Below, piece after piece: positions 38,301 to 47,285 of a stretch of 64,000 nt of DNA. The stretch is from Vreelandella neptunia. Its GTDB lineage: Bacteria > Pseudomonadota > Gammaproteobacteria > Pseudomonadales > Halomonadaceae. The DNA lies in contig NZ_JHQL01000001.1 of NCBI RefSeq assembly GCF_000712975.1, forward strand, positions 724,625 to 788,624, read 5' to 3'. Position numbers and translations under genes: made by a program. A model generated the notes under the pieces. That model was not told the DNA's origin. It searched no databases and saw only the letters and a list, made by a program, of their open reading frames with translations. Positions within the stretch are counted from its first letter, which is position 1. The number at the start of each line of letters is the position of its first letter.

Positions 38301-39446
38301 ATGTTAACCATGATTGGCGCCACCATGAATAAGCGAATGGAAGAAGCGACGCGGCTGACGCGCGCAGGCAAGTTGCATGAAGCCATGGCACTTCTCCAGG
38401 GCGCAATACCTGAGTCGAATGGGGAAGAAGCGCCAGTCAAGCCCTACCAGGGTGGCAATATCTTTGAGGGAACCTGTGAGGTTGTCGACGAAAACGGTAC
38501 TGTATCGAAATCAAGGCCAACATCGAGAGCCTCATCGTCTGCATGTGGTCACGGCCGGAAAGCCAGCGCGGGCGCGTTTACGGCTGGGCGTTTTTCTAAT
38601 CATGTTGGCTCGCGTGATTACAAGCTGTATATCCCCAGTGGCTATAAGGGGCAGGCATTACCGCTAGTGGTTATGCTGCACGGCTGCACACAGAATCCCG
38701 ATGACTTTGCGGCTGGAACCAGCATGAATCAGCTGGCTGATACGCAGCAATTCTGCGTGCTCTATCCTGCTCAGCCGATCAGTGCTAATCACTCGAAATG
38801 CTGGAACTGGTTCAAAGCAGAAGACCAGCAGCGCGAAGGAGGAGAGCCTTCGATTCTAGCGGGTATGGCTCGCTACGTTATTGATACGCATGGGCTCGAT
38901 GCGAGCCGAGTTTACGTGGCAGGGCTCTCGGCGGGGGCGGCCATGGCGACGACGCTGGCGATGACCTATCCGGATCTGTTTGCAGCGGTAGGTGTTCACT
39001 CTGGGCTGCCCCACGGTGTCGCAAAAAGCCTTCCCGACGCGCTGAGTGTTATGCAAGGAGGCACAGGGCCACTTGGTAATAGGGGTAAAAAGCCAGAGGC
39101 CGAATGGGCATCAGATGTGCCCGCTATTATCTTTCATGGCGACCGCGACACCACCGTGCACCCCAATAATGCGGATCGTGTTGCCGCCCAATACGGTGCA
39201 TTGCGTCCAGCAGAGGGTGCCTATAAGCCAACGGTAGAGAAGGGAAAAGCCGCCACTGGTCATTCCTACACGCGTACCACGCATTATGATTCAGCGGGCA
39301 AGCCACGCCTGGAGCAGTGGAAGATCCATGGAGCAGGCCACGCCTGGTCCGGGGGGAGCGTGAAGGGTAGCTATACAGATCCTAAAGGCCCTAATGCCAC
39401 GCAGGAAATGCTGCGCTTTTTCGTGCAGCATCAGCAGCCTAGCTAA
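38301..39446 (+). CDS. PHB depolymerase family esterase
   Basis: This 381-residue alpha/beta hydrolase belongs to the PHB depolymerase (esterase PHB) family. The oxyanion motif is VMLHGCTQNPDDFA at about 127, the nucleophile elbow is GLSAGAAMA (Ser at about 213), the catalytic Asp is probably in IIFHGDRDTTVHP and the His in IHGAGHAWSGG. No signal peptide is visible, which argues for an intracellular enzyme on native storage granules or another ester. Residues 1-90 are a family-specific leader. It follows the CopG gene in an apparent two-gene operon and ends at a strong hairpin. Confidence 0.85.
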   Translation: MLTMIGATMNKRMEEATRLTRAGKLHEAMALLQGAIPESNGEEAPVKPYQGGNIFEGTCEVVDENGTVSKSRPTSRASSSACGHGRKASAGAFTAGRFSNHVGSRDYKLYIPSGYKGQALPLVVMLHGCTQNPDDFAAGTSMNQLADTQQFCVLYPAQPISANHSKCWNWFKAEDQQREGGEPSILAGMARYVIDTHGLDASRVYVAGLSAGAAMATTLAMTYPDLFAAVGVHSGLPHGVAKSLPDALSVMQGGTGPLGNRGKKPEAEWASDVPAIIFHGDRDTTVHPNNADRVAAQYGALRPAEGAYKPTVEKGKAATGHSYTRTTHYDSAGKPRLEQWKIHGAGHAWSGGSVKGSYTDPKGPNATQEMLRFFVQHQQPS

Positions 39447-39478
39447 AGGTAATGGGTTTTTATTGCCTGGAAAAAACA

Positions 39479-39510
39479 ACAACGGCACCTTTAGGGCGCC
39501 GTTGTTATTG
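39479..39510. terminator. Bidirectional terminator between the esterase and rnb genes
   Basis: AACAACGGC pairs with GCCGTTGTT around a short CACCTTTAGGG/C core. The 3' side runs into TTATTG. It lies between convergent genes. Confidence 0.75.
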
Positions 39511-39590
39511 TTTACCTAACCAGTTATCTAGCTGGTTTTCTAACAAGTTTCTATAGTTAGTTTATATAGAAGGTTTATATATAGAAGGTT

Positions 39591-41531
39591 TTACGCCGTC
39601 GGCTTTGCTACCAGCGAACGGGTTTCTTCGCGGGCTTCTGTTAGCGCAACGCGCACGTTGTCACCTAACTTGTAGCGCTCTTCGCCTTCAATCTGAATGC
39701 GGCCCTCTTTATCATCAATGACCACTTTGGTTCGATCACTGTGCATCAATGGAGCGGGTACAAAGGCGGTGGCACCGTTTTCCAGCAGGCGTACTCGCAT
39801 GCCGCCACGGTTGATCGCCATGATCTCCGCATCGAAGGCGTCCTGGTTCTGAGCGGCCGGCGTTAAGTAGCGTACGTAGAGCCAATCTTTTACGTCGCGC
39901 TCTGCCATACGGTTCAGGCGGCGACGCTCAGTGAGCTGCTCAGTGAGCTGCTGGCTGGCTTCTGCAGGTGCTTGTTCACCTTTAAGCACGCGCTTAATCA
40001 AACGGTGATTGACCATATCGCCATACTTACGAATCGGAGACGTCCAGGTGGCGTAAGCCGGTAACCCTAGGCCGAAGTGCGGGCCAGGTTGAGCCGACAT
40101 GCTGGTGAAGCCTTGGAAGCGACGCAGACGTGCGTCCAGCCAGGCATCATCACGGCTTTCAAGGGCACGCTTTAGCTCTTTGTAGTGAGCCAGTTCAGTC
40201 AGTGCTTCCTGGGCGACCTCGATTTCCTGAGTTGCCAAGAATTCTTGGGCAGATTCGGCTTTTTCAGGCTCAAAGGCGCGGTGTACATTAAAGATACCGT
40301 GGCCGATATGCTTGGCGAGGAAATCCGCACAGCACGCGTTGGCGGCAATCATCGACTCTTCAATCATACGGTTGGCGATGCGGCGATCTTCGGTGCGAAT
40401 GCCCAGTACGTTGCCTGCCTCGTCCAGGTCGAAAACGTAGTCCGGACGATCTTTAAATACCAGGGCATGCTCGTTGCGCCAAGCGGTCCGTGCCTCAGTC
40501 AAATCACGCAGTGCTTTCAGCTGCTCAGCGATATTATCGGCGGGAGCCCAGTCACCTTGACCTTCAATCCAGTCGGAAACGCGGTCATAAACTAGTTTGG
40601 CGTGAGATTTTACGTTAGCCGCAAAAAAGCGGTAATCACCCAGGCTGCCGTCGGCATTAATATCTAACGAGCAAGCAAGGGCAGGGCGTTCTTGGCCTTC
40701 CCATAGCGAGCAAAGGTCGTCCGCCAGCTGTTCCGGTAGCATCGTTACGTTCTGGCCGGGTAGATAGACCGTGAAAGCACGGGTACGCGCTTCAAGGTCG
40801 GCCGCATGGCCTTCTTCAACGTAGGCCGTTGGGTCAGCGATGGCAACGCTCAGTCGCCAACCGCCGCTTTCCAGCGCTTCTACGTGTAGCGCGTCGTCCA
40901 TATCGCGAGTTTTTTCACCATCGATGGTGAAGAAGGGCTGCGCGGTGAGGTCTTCACGGGTTAAACCCTCATCATGCAGTGGCCATTCGGTGCCGGCGTC
41001 TGGGCACTCCTGTTCCAGCGCATGGCGGGCGAGAGTGACGCGCCACGGAACGGTGGGATCATCGGACTTAGCCACCAGTTCGTCAATTTGTGTGAAAAAG
41101 CCGCGATCATTCTCTTTCAGCGGGTGGCGTACCAGCCGCGCGACAACCCAGTCGCCATCAGCAATGGTCGTTTCATCCAGGCTGTTCTTGATGCGCGCCT
41201 TCAGCACGTTGCGAATCGACGGATGGTCGGGCACAACAGCTAAACGGTCTTCGCGCTTCTGAACACGGGCAACAAAGCGGTCAAGCCCAGCTTCAATCAG
41301 CTTTTCAGGCTCAACGGACTTTTTATCGCCGTTTTCATGAATCACTGCCTCGACGCGGTCGCCGTGCAGTACCTGCTTCATGGCGGGGGGCGGCACGAAA
41401 TAGGATTCACCGCTATCGGTTTCGAGAAAACCGAATCCTTTTTCGGTGGCTTTAATCACCCCTTCAGCGCGTGGGGTGGTGTCACGGATCTGTTGCTTAA
41501 GCTGGGCAAGCAATGAGTTGTTTTGCAGCAT
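39591..41531 (-). CDS. rnb: Exoribonuclease II
   Basis: This hydrolytic 3'-to-5' exoribonuclease has 646 residues from the ATG at 41531, close to E. coli RNase II (644). The N-terminus MLQNNSLLAQLKQQIRDTTP matches that family. Order: cold-shock domains (about 20-170), the RNB catalytic domain with DGEKTRDMDDALHVEAL (catalytic Asp cluster) and the C-terminal S1 domain. It lacks the basic tail and helix-turn-helix of RNase R, so I call it rnb rather than rnr. The frame upstream to 41591 is not family-like. Confidence 0.93.
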   Translation of the reverse strand: MLQNNSLLAQLKQQIRDTTPRAEGVIKATEKGFGFLETDSGESYFVPPPAMKQVLHGDRVEAVIHENGDKKSVEPEKLIEAGLDRFVARVQKREDRLAVVPDHPSIRNVLKARIKNSLDETTIADGDWVVARLVRHPLKENDRGFFTQIDELVAKSDDPTVPWRVTLARHALEQECPDAGTEWPLHDEGLTREDLTAQPFFTIDGEKTRDMDDALHVEALESGGWRLSVAIADPTAYVEEGHAADLEARTRAFTVYLPGQNVTMLPEQLADDLCSLWEGQERPALACSLDINADGSLGDYRFFAANVKSHAKLVYDRVSDWIEGQGDWAPADNIAEQLKALRDLTEARTAWRNEHALVFKDRPDYVFDLDEAGNVLGIRTEDRRIANRMIEESMIAANACCADFLAKHIGHGIFNVHRAFEPEKAESAQEFLATQEIEVAQEALTELAHYKELKRALESRDDAWLDARLRRFQGFTSMSAQPGPHFGLGLPAYATWTSPIRKYGDMVNHRLIKRVLKGEQAPAEASQQLTEQLTERRRLNRMAERDVKDWLYVRYLTPAAQNQDAFDAEIMAINRGGMRVRLLENGATAFVPAPLMHSDRTKVVIDDKEGRIQIEGEERYKLGDNVRVALTEAREETRSLVAKPTA

Positions 41532-41727
41532 GTGTTCAATCAGTTGGCGAGAGTAGCCTGCCACTATACGGATTCCTAAAGGCTGCGCCAATTATCCCCT
41601 GAAGGAAGTCGGGCCACCATTGGCAGGTCAATGACTTACCCGTGCCTAGCTAAATCGGTTAAGCTCGAAAATAAACATAAAATCCCACTTCTTCCTAGCC
41701 TCTCTACTTTTTAAAAAGGAGTGCACC

Positions 41728-42525
41728 ATGACATCACGCCTTATCGTTTCCGACCTTGACGGTACGCTGTTAGGCAGCGACCACCGGCTGCATGAAAGCA
41801 CGATTGAGGTGTTGAGGGCGCTTGTAATGCAAGGCCATCATGTTGCGCTGGCTTCTGGCCGCCACTATCACGATATGCGGGTGTTTCGCGATCAGTTGGA
41901 TATCCCGATCCATTTGATCAGTACCAACGGGGCGTATACTCATGACCCTGCTGGCACGCTGTTGAGCGCGACGCATCTTGAACCAGCCCATGCCGAAACA
42001 CTTATTCAGTTGCCGCGCCCGCCCCAGGTGCGGCTCAGCCTTTACCGCGAAAACGGTTGGCATGTCGATGCCGAGGCACCACATCTACTGTCATTACATG
42101 CGTCGACTGGCTTTACTTATGAGGTCGTGCCGCCGGAAGAGATGGATGCCAAGGGGGTTGGTAAAGTGCTCTATCTGGGTGACCCAGATTCATTAGCGCA
42201 ACTGGAAGTTCAGGCCCATCAAGCACATGGGCAGGGGTTGCATATTACTTACTCCACTGCGGACGCTCTGGAAATTATGGCCGGTGGCGTCAATAAAGGC
42301 GTGGCCTTAACGGCGCTGCTGGAAACGTTAAAGCTGACACCAGCAGAGTGTTTGGCCTTTGGCGATAACCTAAACGACATTGAAATGCTTAACCTGGCAG
42401 GTGAGGCTCAGGTAATGGCCAATGCCCACCCGGCGCTATTTGATCGTATAAAGGGGGCTGAACGTATCGGCCACCATGGCGAAGCAGCCGTTGCCGAGTG
42501 GCTGAAGCAGCGCTTTGGGCTGTAA
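41728..42525 (+). CDS. HAD-superfamily Cof-type phosphatase
   Basis: This 265-residue cytoplasmic phosphatase has the Cof/YidA-type cap. Motif I is VSDLDGTLLGSDHRL, motif II the Ser/Thr in LISTNGAY, motif III the Lys in GGVNKGVAL and motif IV FGDNLNDIEMLNLAG. Family members dephosphorylate sugar phosphates, FMN or pyridoxal phosphate; the substrate is not readable. It precedes the sugar-sensing two-component genes, which is suggestive only. AAAAAGGAG precedes the ATG. Confidence 0.9.
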   Translation: MTSRLIVSDLDGTLLGSDHRLHESTIEVLRALVMQGHHVALASGRHYHDMRVFRDQLDIPIHLISTNGAYTHDPAGTLLSATHLEPAHAETLIQLPRPPQVRLSLYRENGWHVDAEAPHLLSLHASTGFTYEVVPPEEMDAKGVGKVLYLGDPDSLAQLEVQAHQAHGQGLHITYSTADALEIMAGGVNKGVALTALLETLKLTPAECLAFGDNLNDIEMLNLAGEAQVMANAHPALFDRIKGAERIGHHGEAAVAEWLKQRFGL

Positions 42526-42645
42526 CAAACGCTTCGCGCTGCCACCTTGGTCGATGGCCGCTTGCGATAGGGTGGCCACTCCACCATCATCTAGCCCCGA
42601 CAACGATAATAACGAGTGATAATAACCCAGGGGCGCTTTGCTACC

Positions 42646-43371
42646 ATGACTACCACGCCTGCTACCTTGATGGTCGTTGATGACGACTTGGAAATCCGCG
42701 AACTACTGGCAGACTATTTAGGGCGTCACGGTTATCACGTGTTGACCGCCGACGGGGCGGATTCGCTGTATCAGCAACTGGCCAAGCAAACGCCAGATTT
42801 GTTGATTGTTGACGTTATGATGCCGGGAGATGATGGTTTTACCATCTGCCGAGAGCTGCGCAAAACCAGCGACATACCGATTATTATGCTCACTGCCAGT
42901 GCCGATGATACCGACCGTGTGTTGGGGCTCGAATTAGGCGCTGATGACTATATGGCTAAGCCTTTCAATCCTCGTGAGTTGCTGGCGCGGATTAAAGCGG
43001 TACTGCGCCGTGCTAGGCCTGTCGCAACTGTTGCGTCAGCCCAAGAGGCCCGCTGGGTGCGCTTTGGTGACTGGCAGCTTGACCGCATGACCCGCGAACT
43101 GATCGACCGAGAAGGCATTCGTACGGCACTTTCTGGCGCAGATTACCAACTTCTGCAGGTGTTTTTGGAACGGCCAGCCACGGTTATTACCCGCGATGAT
43201 CTCTACACATTGACCCGTGGCCGTGAAGCACCACCACTGGATCGATCAATTGACGTACACGTATGCCGTTTGCGCCAACGCCTGGGGGAAGATGCGCAGC
43301 ACTCTCAGCTGATTCGTACCGTGCGTGGAGCTGGCTATGTGCTGACCGCCAGGGTTGAACCCGCTTCGTGA
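42646..43371 (+). CDS. gltR: OmpR-family response regulator (GltR-like)
   Basis: This 241-residue regulator has a receiver domain and winged-helix output domain. From the ATG at 42646 the phosphoacceptor is D56 in LLIVDVMMP, the acidic pocket is VVDDDLEI and the conserved Lys is K105 in YMAKPFNP. The C-terminal domain (about 135-235) shows the OmpR/PhoB wing. In Pseudomonas the homologous pair GltR/GtrS precedes and controls the glucose transporter gtsABCD; the same arrangement is seen here. The longer GTG frame at 42616 is possible. It overlaps the kinase start (GTGA). Confidence 0.85.
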   Translation: MTTTPATLMVVDDDLEIRELLADYLGRHGYHVLTADGADSLYQQLAKQTPDLLIVDVMMPGDDGFTICRELRKTSDIPIIMLTASADDTDRVLGLELGADDYMAKPFNPRELLARIKAVLRRARPVATVASAQEARWVRFGDWQLDRMTRELIDREGIRTALSGADYQLLQVFLERPATVITRDDLYTLTRGREAPPLDRSIDVHVCRLRQRLGEDAQHSQLIRTVRGAGYVLTARVEPAS

Positions 43372-44840
43372 AAGGCGTAAAGCGCAAACTCGCACGCTGG
43401 TTACCCAGCAGTCTACGCGGGCGCTTTGTCATCATCATGATTGCAGGTGTTCTGGCCGCTCAAGCGGCCAGCTATGCGCTATGGACTTCCCAGGTGCGGG
43501 CCAGCCAGCTGGAACAGTTAGATGAGCTTTCTAGCAATATGGCTTTTAGTATTGCCTCGACCATGCGGTTTTTCCGTTCGCTGCCGGTAGATTACCGGCA
43601 CATTGTACTGGATCAGCTGCGTAGCATGGGCGGCACGCGCTTCTTCGTCAGCGTGAATGAGCGGCGTATTCCCGTCGAAGATATTGGCAGCGGCCCGGAA
43701 AAAGAGGTCGTGGTCGACAATGTACGCGCTATCTTGACCCAGCAACTCTACATCGACGATGTAGTGGTGGAGTTTTCCCGCCCAGAAACCTTGCGTGTCT
43801 TCAATAACGAAGTGCTGCTTTATGATTTACCACCCCGTTGGGGGCAGCACAGTTTGTTAATGGAGCCACTGTCTCCACCGATCTTAGTGGTGCAACTGGA
43901 GCTGGCCCCTGACACCTGGCTTTACGTGGCCACACTGCTGGGCGTACCGGATATTTTTAGCGGCTATCGCTGGCTGTCTGAAGAGCGTTTATTAGTTGGC
44001 GTGTTGGTGCTGCTCAGCGTGTTAGCGCTTTCCCTACTGGGCATTACCAGTGTGACCCGACCGTTGGCAAGGCTCTCAAAAGCGGCACGCCAGTTGGGCG
44101 ATGACTTGGATAGTCCGCCACTCAAAGAGAGTGGCCCTAAAGAAGTGGCCGCCACTGCGGCGGCCTTTAACCGGATGCAGCAGCGTATTCGCGAACAGAT
44201 TGATGAGCGCGAGCGGCTGTTTTCGGCGATTTCCCATGATCTTAAAACCCCCATTACACGGTTGCGGCTGCGGGCTGAAATGCTCGATGACCCCGTCCAG
44301 CGTGTACGTTTTTGTGCCTCGCTTGATGAATTAAGCGAGCTGGTCAAAGGCGCACTGGCCTCGGTAAAAGGACTGGACCTGCATGAAGAGCCACAACCCA
44401 CAGATCTTAACGCGCTGCTGTTGGAGATTGCCGAAGAGCTGCGTATACATGGTGGAGAGGTATCTCTCTGTGGCAGCGTAGTACCACTGACCGTTAAGCC
44501 GCTGGCGCTAAAACGCTGCTTGGCAAACCTGCTTGAGAACGCGGTGTTTTATGGCCAGAAAGCAACCGTCACGCTGGAAGAGCAGGCGGGGATTGTGACG
44601 TTGCGCATTCATGATAATGGGCCAGGTATTGCTGATACGCAGCTTTCCCGAGTGTTTTCGCCTTTTGTGCGCCTGGAAGCCTCGCGAAGCCGCTACACCG
44701 GTGGCAGCGGCCTAGGGCTTGGCATTGCCAGGCATATTGCCCGCGCCCATGGGGGCGATATTGTCTTATCTAACCATTCAAAAGGGGGGCTGGTGGCCAC
44801 GTTAACGCTACCACGCCAAACAAGTATTACAGGTTTGTAA
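43368..44840 (+). CDS. gtrS: Sensor histidine kinase (GtrS-like)
   Basis: This membrane kinase has 490 residues starting at GTG 43368. TM1 is about 20-40, a periplasmic sensor lies at about 41-200, TM2 at about 208-228, and HAMP follows to about 275. The HisKA box is FSAISHDLKTPITRLR with H290 as the phosphorylation site. The catalytic ATPase domain shows LANLLENAVFYG (N box), DNGPGIA and GGSGLGLGIA. Its Pseudomonas counterpart senses glucose catabolites. Coupled to the regulator by a 4-base overlap. Confidence 0.88.
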   Translation: MKGVKRKLARWLPSSLRGRFVIIMIAGVLAAQAASYALWTSQVRASQLEQLDELSSNMAFSIASTMRFFRSLPVDYRHIVLDQLRSMGGTRFFVSVNERRIPVEDIGSGPEKEVVVDNVRAILTQQLYIDDVVVEFSRPETLRVFNNEVLLYDLPPRWGQHSLLMEPLSPPILVVQLELAPDTWLYVATLLGVPDIFSGYRWLSEERLLVGVLVLLSVLALSLLGITSVTRPLARLSKAARQLGDDLDSPPLKESGPKEVAATAAAFNRMQQRIREQIDERERLFSAISHDLKTPITRLRLRAEMLDDPVQRVRFCASLDELSELVKGALASVKGLDLHEEPQPTDLNALLLEIAEELRIHGGEVSLCGSVVPLTVKPLALKRCLANLLENAVFYGQKATVTLEEQAGIVTLRIHDNGPGIADTQLSRVFSPFVRLEASRSRYTGGSGLGLGIARHIARAHGGDIVLSNHSKGGLVATLTLPRQTSITGL

Positions 44841-44994
44841 TAAACCACTAACACTAGTAACAAACTGCCAAGACTATGCAGGACTCGGTAACTCCCGTTG
44901 TGTGCCTGGGTGGCGTACTCTGCTGTGAGTCGTTTGATCGGCCATCAGTCGATACCACAGCGTATCAACACAATAAAAACAGCAGGAGCGAGCC

Positions 44995-46290
44995 ATGCCC
45001 ACTATTAATATGTCCGTTGTTGACCTGTCCACGTTTAAGAAGTCTGCGTTGGCGTTAGCCCTGGCGGCTGGCACCAGCATGGTGGCCAGCACTACCCATG
45101 CTAACGAAGTGGAAGTGCTGCACTGGTGGACCTCCGGCGGTGAAGCCCGGGCAGCTAATGTTCTTAAAGACTTAATGGAAGCCGAAGGCTATGGCTGGCA
45201 GGATTTTGCCGTGGCCGGTGGTGGGGGTGAAACCGCCATGACGGTACTTAAATCCCGAGCCATGTCCGGCAACCCGCCTTCCGCCGCGCAAATTAAAGGC
45301 CCTGAAATTCAGGAGTGGGGCGAGCTTGGTTTGCTGGGGGATTTAGACGACGTCGCCACCGCTGAAGGTTGGAACGACCTACTGCCCGAGAGTGTTGCCG
45401 ATATTATGCGCTACGACAGCCACTATGTTGCCGTACCCGCGAACGTTCACCGCGTTAACTGGCTGTGGGCAAATCCTGAAGTGTTAGAAGCGGCAGGTGT
45501 TGAAATGCCTACTACGCTTGAGGAGCTATTTACCGCAGGTGAAGCCATTCGCGAGGCTGGTTTTGTACCGCTAGCCCATGGTGGCCAAGCGTGGCAAGAC
45601 GCCACGGTGTTTGAAAGTGTCGTGCTGGGTAGTCAAGGCGCCGAATTTTATCAGCAAGCGCTGGTGGAGCTAGACCCTGAAGCTCTTGGTGGAGAGCAGA
45701 TGATCGCCGCGCTAGAAGATTTTAAGCGCCTGCGCGAGCTGATGGATGAGGGCATGTCCGGCCGCGATTGGAACATTGCCACCGCCATGGTGATTGAAGG
45801 TGTTGCAGGTTTTCAGCTAATGGGCGACTGGGCAAAAGGGGAGTTCACTGCCGCAGGTCTCACCGCCGGTGAAGACTATCTGTGCGCTGCAGCTCCCGGC
45901 ACTGAAGATGCGTTCACATTTAATATCGATAGCTTGGCTATGTTTCGTGTAACTGACGACGCCGAGCGCGATGCCCAGCAAACCCTGGCACGCTTAGTGT
46001 TAGAGCCGACCTTCCAAGAAGCCTTTAACCTTGCCAAAGGCTCCATTCCTGCCCGCCCCGATCTAGATATGAGTGAGTTCGATAGCTGTGCCCAACAGTC
46101 GCTTGCTGATTTCCAACGCACTGCTGATGAGGGTGGCCTGGTGCCCAGCATGGCTCACGGGATGGCGGTACGCGCGGATGTTCAGGGAGCGATCTTTGAT
46201 GTCGTAACTAACTACTTCAACGATACCACTATGCCTGCCGATGAAGCCGCCCAACGGTTGGTGAGTGCGGCTGAAACCGCCTCTTTTTAA
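44995..46290 (+). CDS. gtsA: Sugar ABC transporter substrate-binding protein (glucose, GtsA-like)
   Basis: This periplasmic binding protein has 431 residues with a signal peptide ending near STTHA (about 36). The mature N-terminus VEVLHWWTSGGEARAANVL and the following VAGGGGETAMTVLKSRAMSG resemble Pseudomonas GtsA for glucose/mannose. The ATG at 44995 has AGGAG 6 bases upstream. It is first in gtsABCD, followed by an intercistronic hairpin that may keep its mRNA in excess. Confidence 0.88.
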   Translation: MPTINMSVVDLSTFKKSALALALAAGTSMVASTTHANEVEVLHWWTSGGEARAANVLKDLMEAEGYGWQDFAVAGGGGETAMTVLKSRAMSGNPPSAAQIKGPEIQEWGELGLLGDLDDVATAEGWNDLLPESVADIMRYDSHYVAVPANVHRVNWLWANPEVLEAAGVEMPTTLEELFTAGEAIREAGFVPLAHGGQAWQDATVFESVVLGSQGAEFYQQALVELDPEALGGEQMIAALEDFKRLRELMDEGMSGRDWNIATAMVIEGVAGFQLMGDWAKGEFTAAGLTAGEDYLCAAAPGTEDAFTFNIDSLAMFRVTDDAERDAQQTLARLVLEPTFQEAFNLAKGSIPARPDLDMSEFDSCAQQSLADFQRTADEGGLVPSMAHGMAVRADVQGAIFDVVTNYFNDTTMPADEAAQRLVSAAETASF

Positions 46291-46320
46291 GCCCCACGTA
46301 CTTTTAATAAGTGACGTAAC

Positions 46321-46343
46321 AGCGCCGCCGCAACGGCGGCGCT
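46321..46343 (+). other. Intercistronic hairpin after gtsA
   Basis: AGCGCCGCCG-CAA-CGGCGGCGCT is a perfect 10-bp stem with a three-base loop and no T-run, 30 bases after the gtsA stop and 28 before gtsB. Such hairpins after binding-protein genes usually stabilise the upstream mRNA or attenuate downstream transcription. Confidence 0.8.
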
Positions 46344-46370
46344 AGCGGCTGACTGGCGAGGAATTATCTC

Positions 46371-47285
46371 ATGAGCGAATCCACAACGCGTATACACGCG
46401 AGGCCAACGGCGTCTGGCTGGCTGCAAGCCTGGCTACCCCGTTTGGTGCTTGCACCCTCTGTTGCGGTGTCTCTGTTTTTTGTTTACGGCTTTATGCTGT
46501 GGACTTTTGTGTTGTCGCTAACTAGCTCGCGCATGCTACCAAGCTACGACTTTGTTGGTTTTGGCCAGTATTCGCGGCTGATGGCCAATGAACGTTGGTG
46601 GGTAGCCTCTACCAACCTAATGCTGTTTGGCGTGCTGTTTATTGTGATCTGTTTGGTGATTGGCGCGCTACTGGCAATTTTGCTGGATCAAAAAATTCGC
46701 CAAGAAGGCGCGCTGCGTACCATTTATCTCTACCCCATGGCGCTGTCGTTTATCGTCACCGGGGTGGTGTGGAAGTGGCTGCTGAATCCCCAGCTGGGTA
46801 TCCAGGCGATGGTGCAAAGCTGGGGGTTTGAGTCATTTCGTTTTGATTGGATTGTTAACCCGGACATGGCCATCTACACCCTGGTAATTGCCGCGGTTTG
46901 GCAGGCATCAGGGTTTGTGATGGCGCTCTTTTTGGCGGGGCTGCGCGGTATCGATGACAGTATCGTCAAAGCCGCTCAGTTAGATGGTGCCAGCTTGCCG
47001 CGCATCTACTGGCGAGTAGTTATGCCTTGCCTGCGCCCAGTGGTGTTCAGCGCGGTGATGATTCTGGCCCATATTGCGATTAAGAGCTTTGATTTAGTGG
47101 TAGCGCTCACCGGTGGCGGGCCTGGCTACGCCACTGACCTACCGGCCACCTTTATGTACACCCATGCCTTTAATCGTGCCCAGATTGGGCTTGGCTCTGC
47201 CAGCGCCATGTTAATGCTCGGCGGTGTGCTGGCCATCCTGATTCCTTATCTTTATTCCGAATTAAGGAGCCGCAAACATGGCTAA
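46371..47285 (+). CDS. gtsB: Sugar ABC transporter permease (GtsB-like)
   Basis: This inner membrane permease has 304 residues and six predicted helices (MalF/UgpA type). The EAA-loop motif reads IVKAAQLDGASLPRIYWRVVMPCLRPV near 200-226. Together with gtsC it forms the membrane channel for the sugar bound by GtsA. It overlaps gtsC by 8 bases. Confidence 0.9.
   Translation: MSESTTRIHARPTASGWLQAWLPRLVLAPSVAVSLFFVYGFMLWTFVLSLTSSRMLPSYDFVGFGQYSRLMANERWWVASTNLMLFGVLFIVICLVIGALLAILLDQKIRQEGALRTIYLYPMALSFIVTGVVWKWLLNPQLGIQAMVQSWGFESFRFDWIVNPDMAIYTLVIAAVWQASGFVMALFLAGLRGIDDSIVKAAQLDGASLPRIYWRVVMPCLRPVVFSAVMILAHIAIKSFDLVVALTGGGPGYATDLPATFMYTHAFNRAQIGLGSASAMLMLGGVLAILIPYLYSELRSRKHG

Noticed and set aside
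39591..41531. RNase R (rnr) for the exoribonuclease
   Set aside because: Length, N-terminus and lack of the basic tail fit RNase II (rnb).
46371..47285. Maltose or glycerol-phosphate transporter identity
   Set aside because: Permeases alone are ambiguous, but the GtsA-like binding protein and the adjacent GltR/GtrS-like pair favour glucose.
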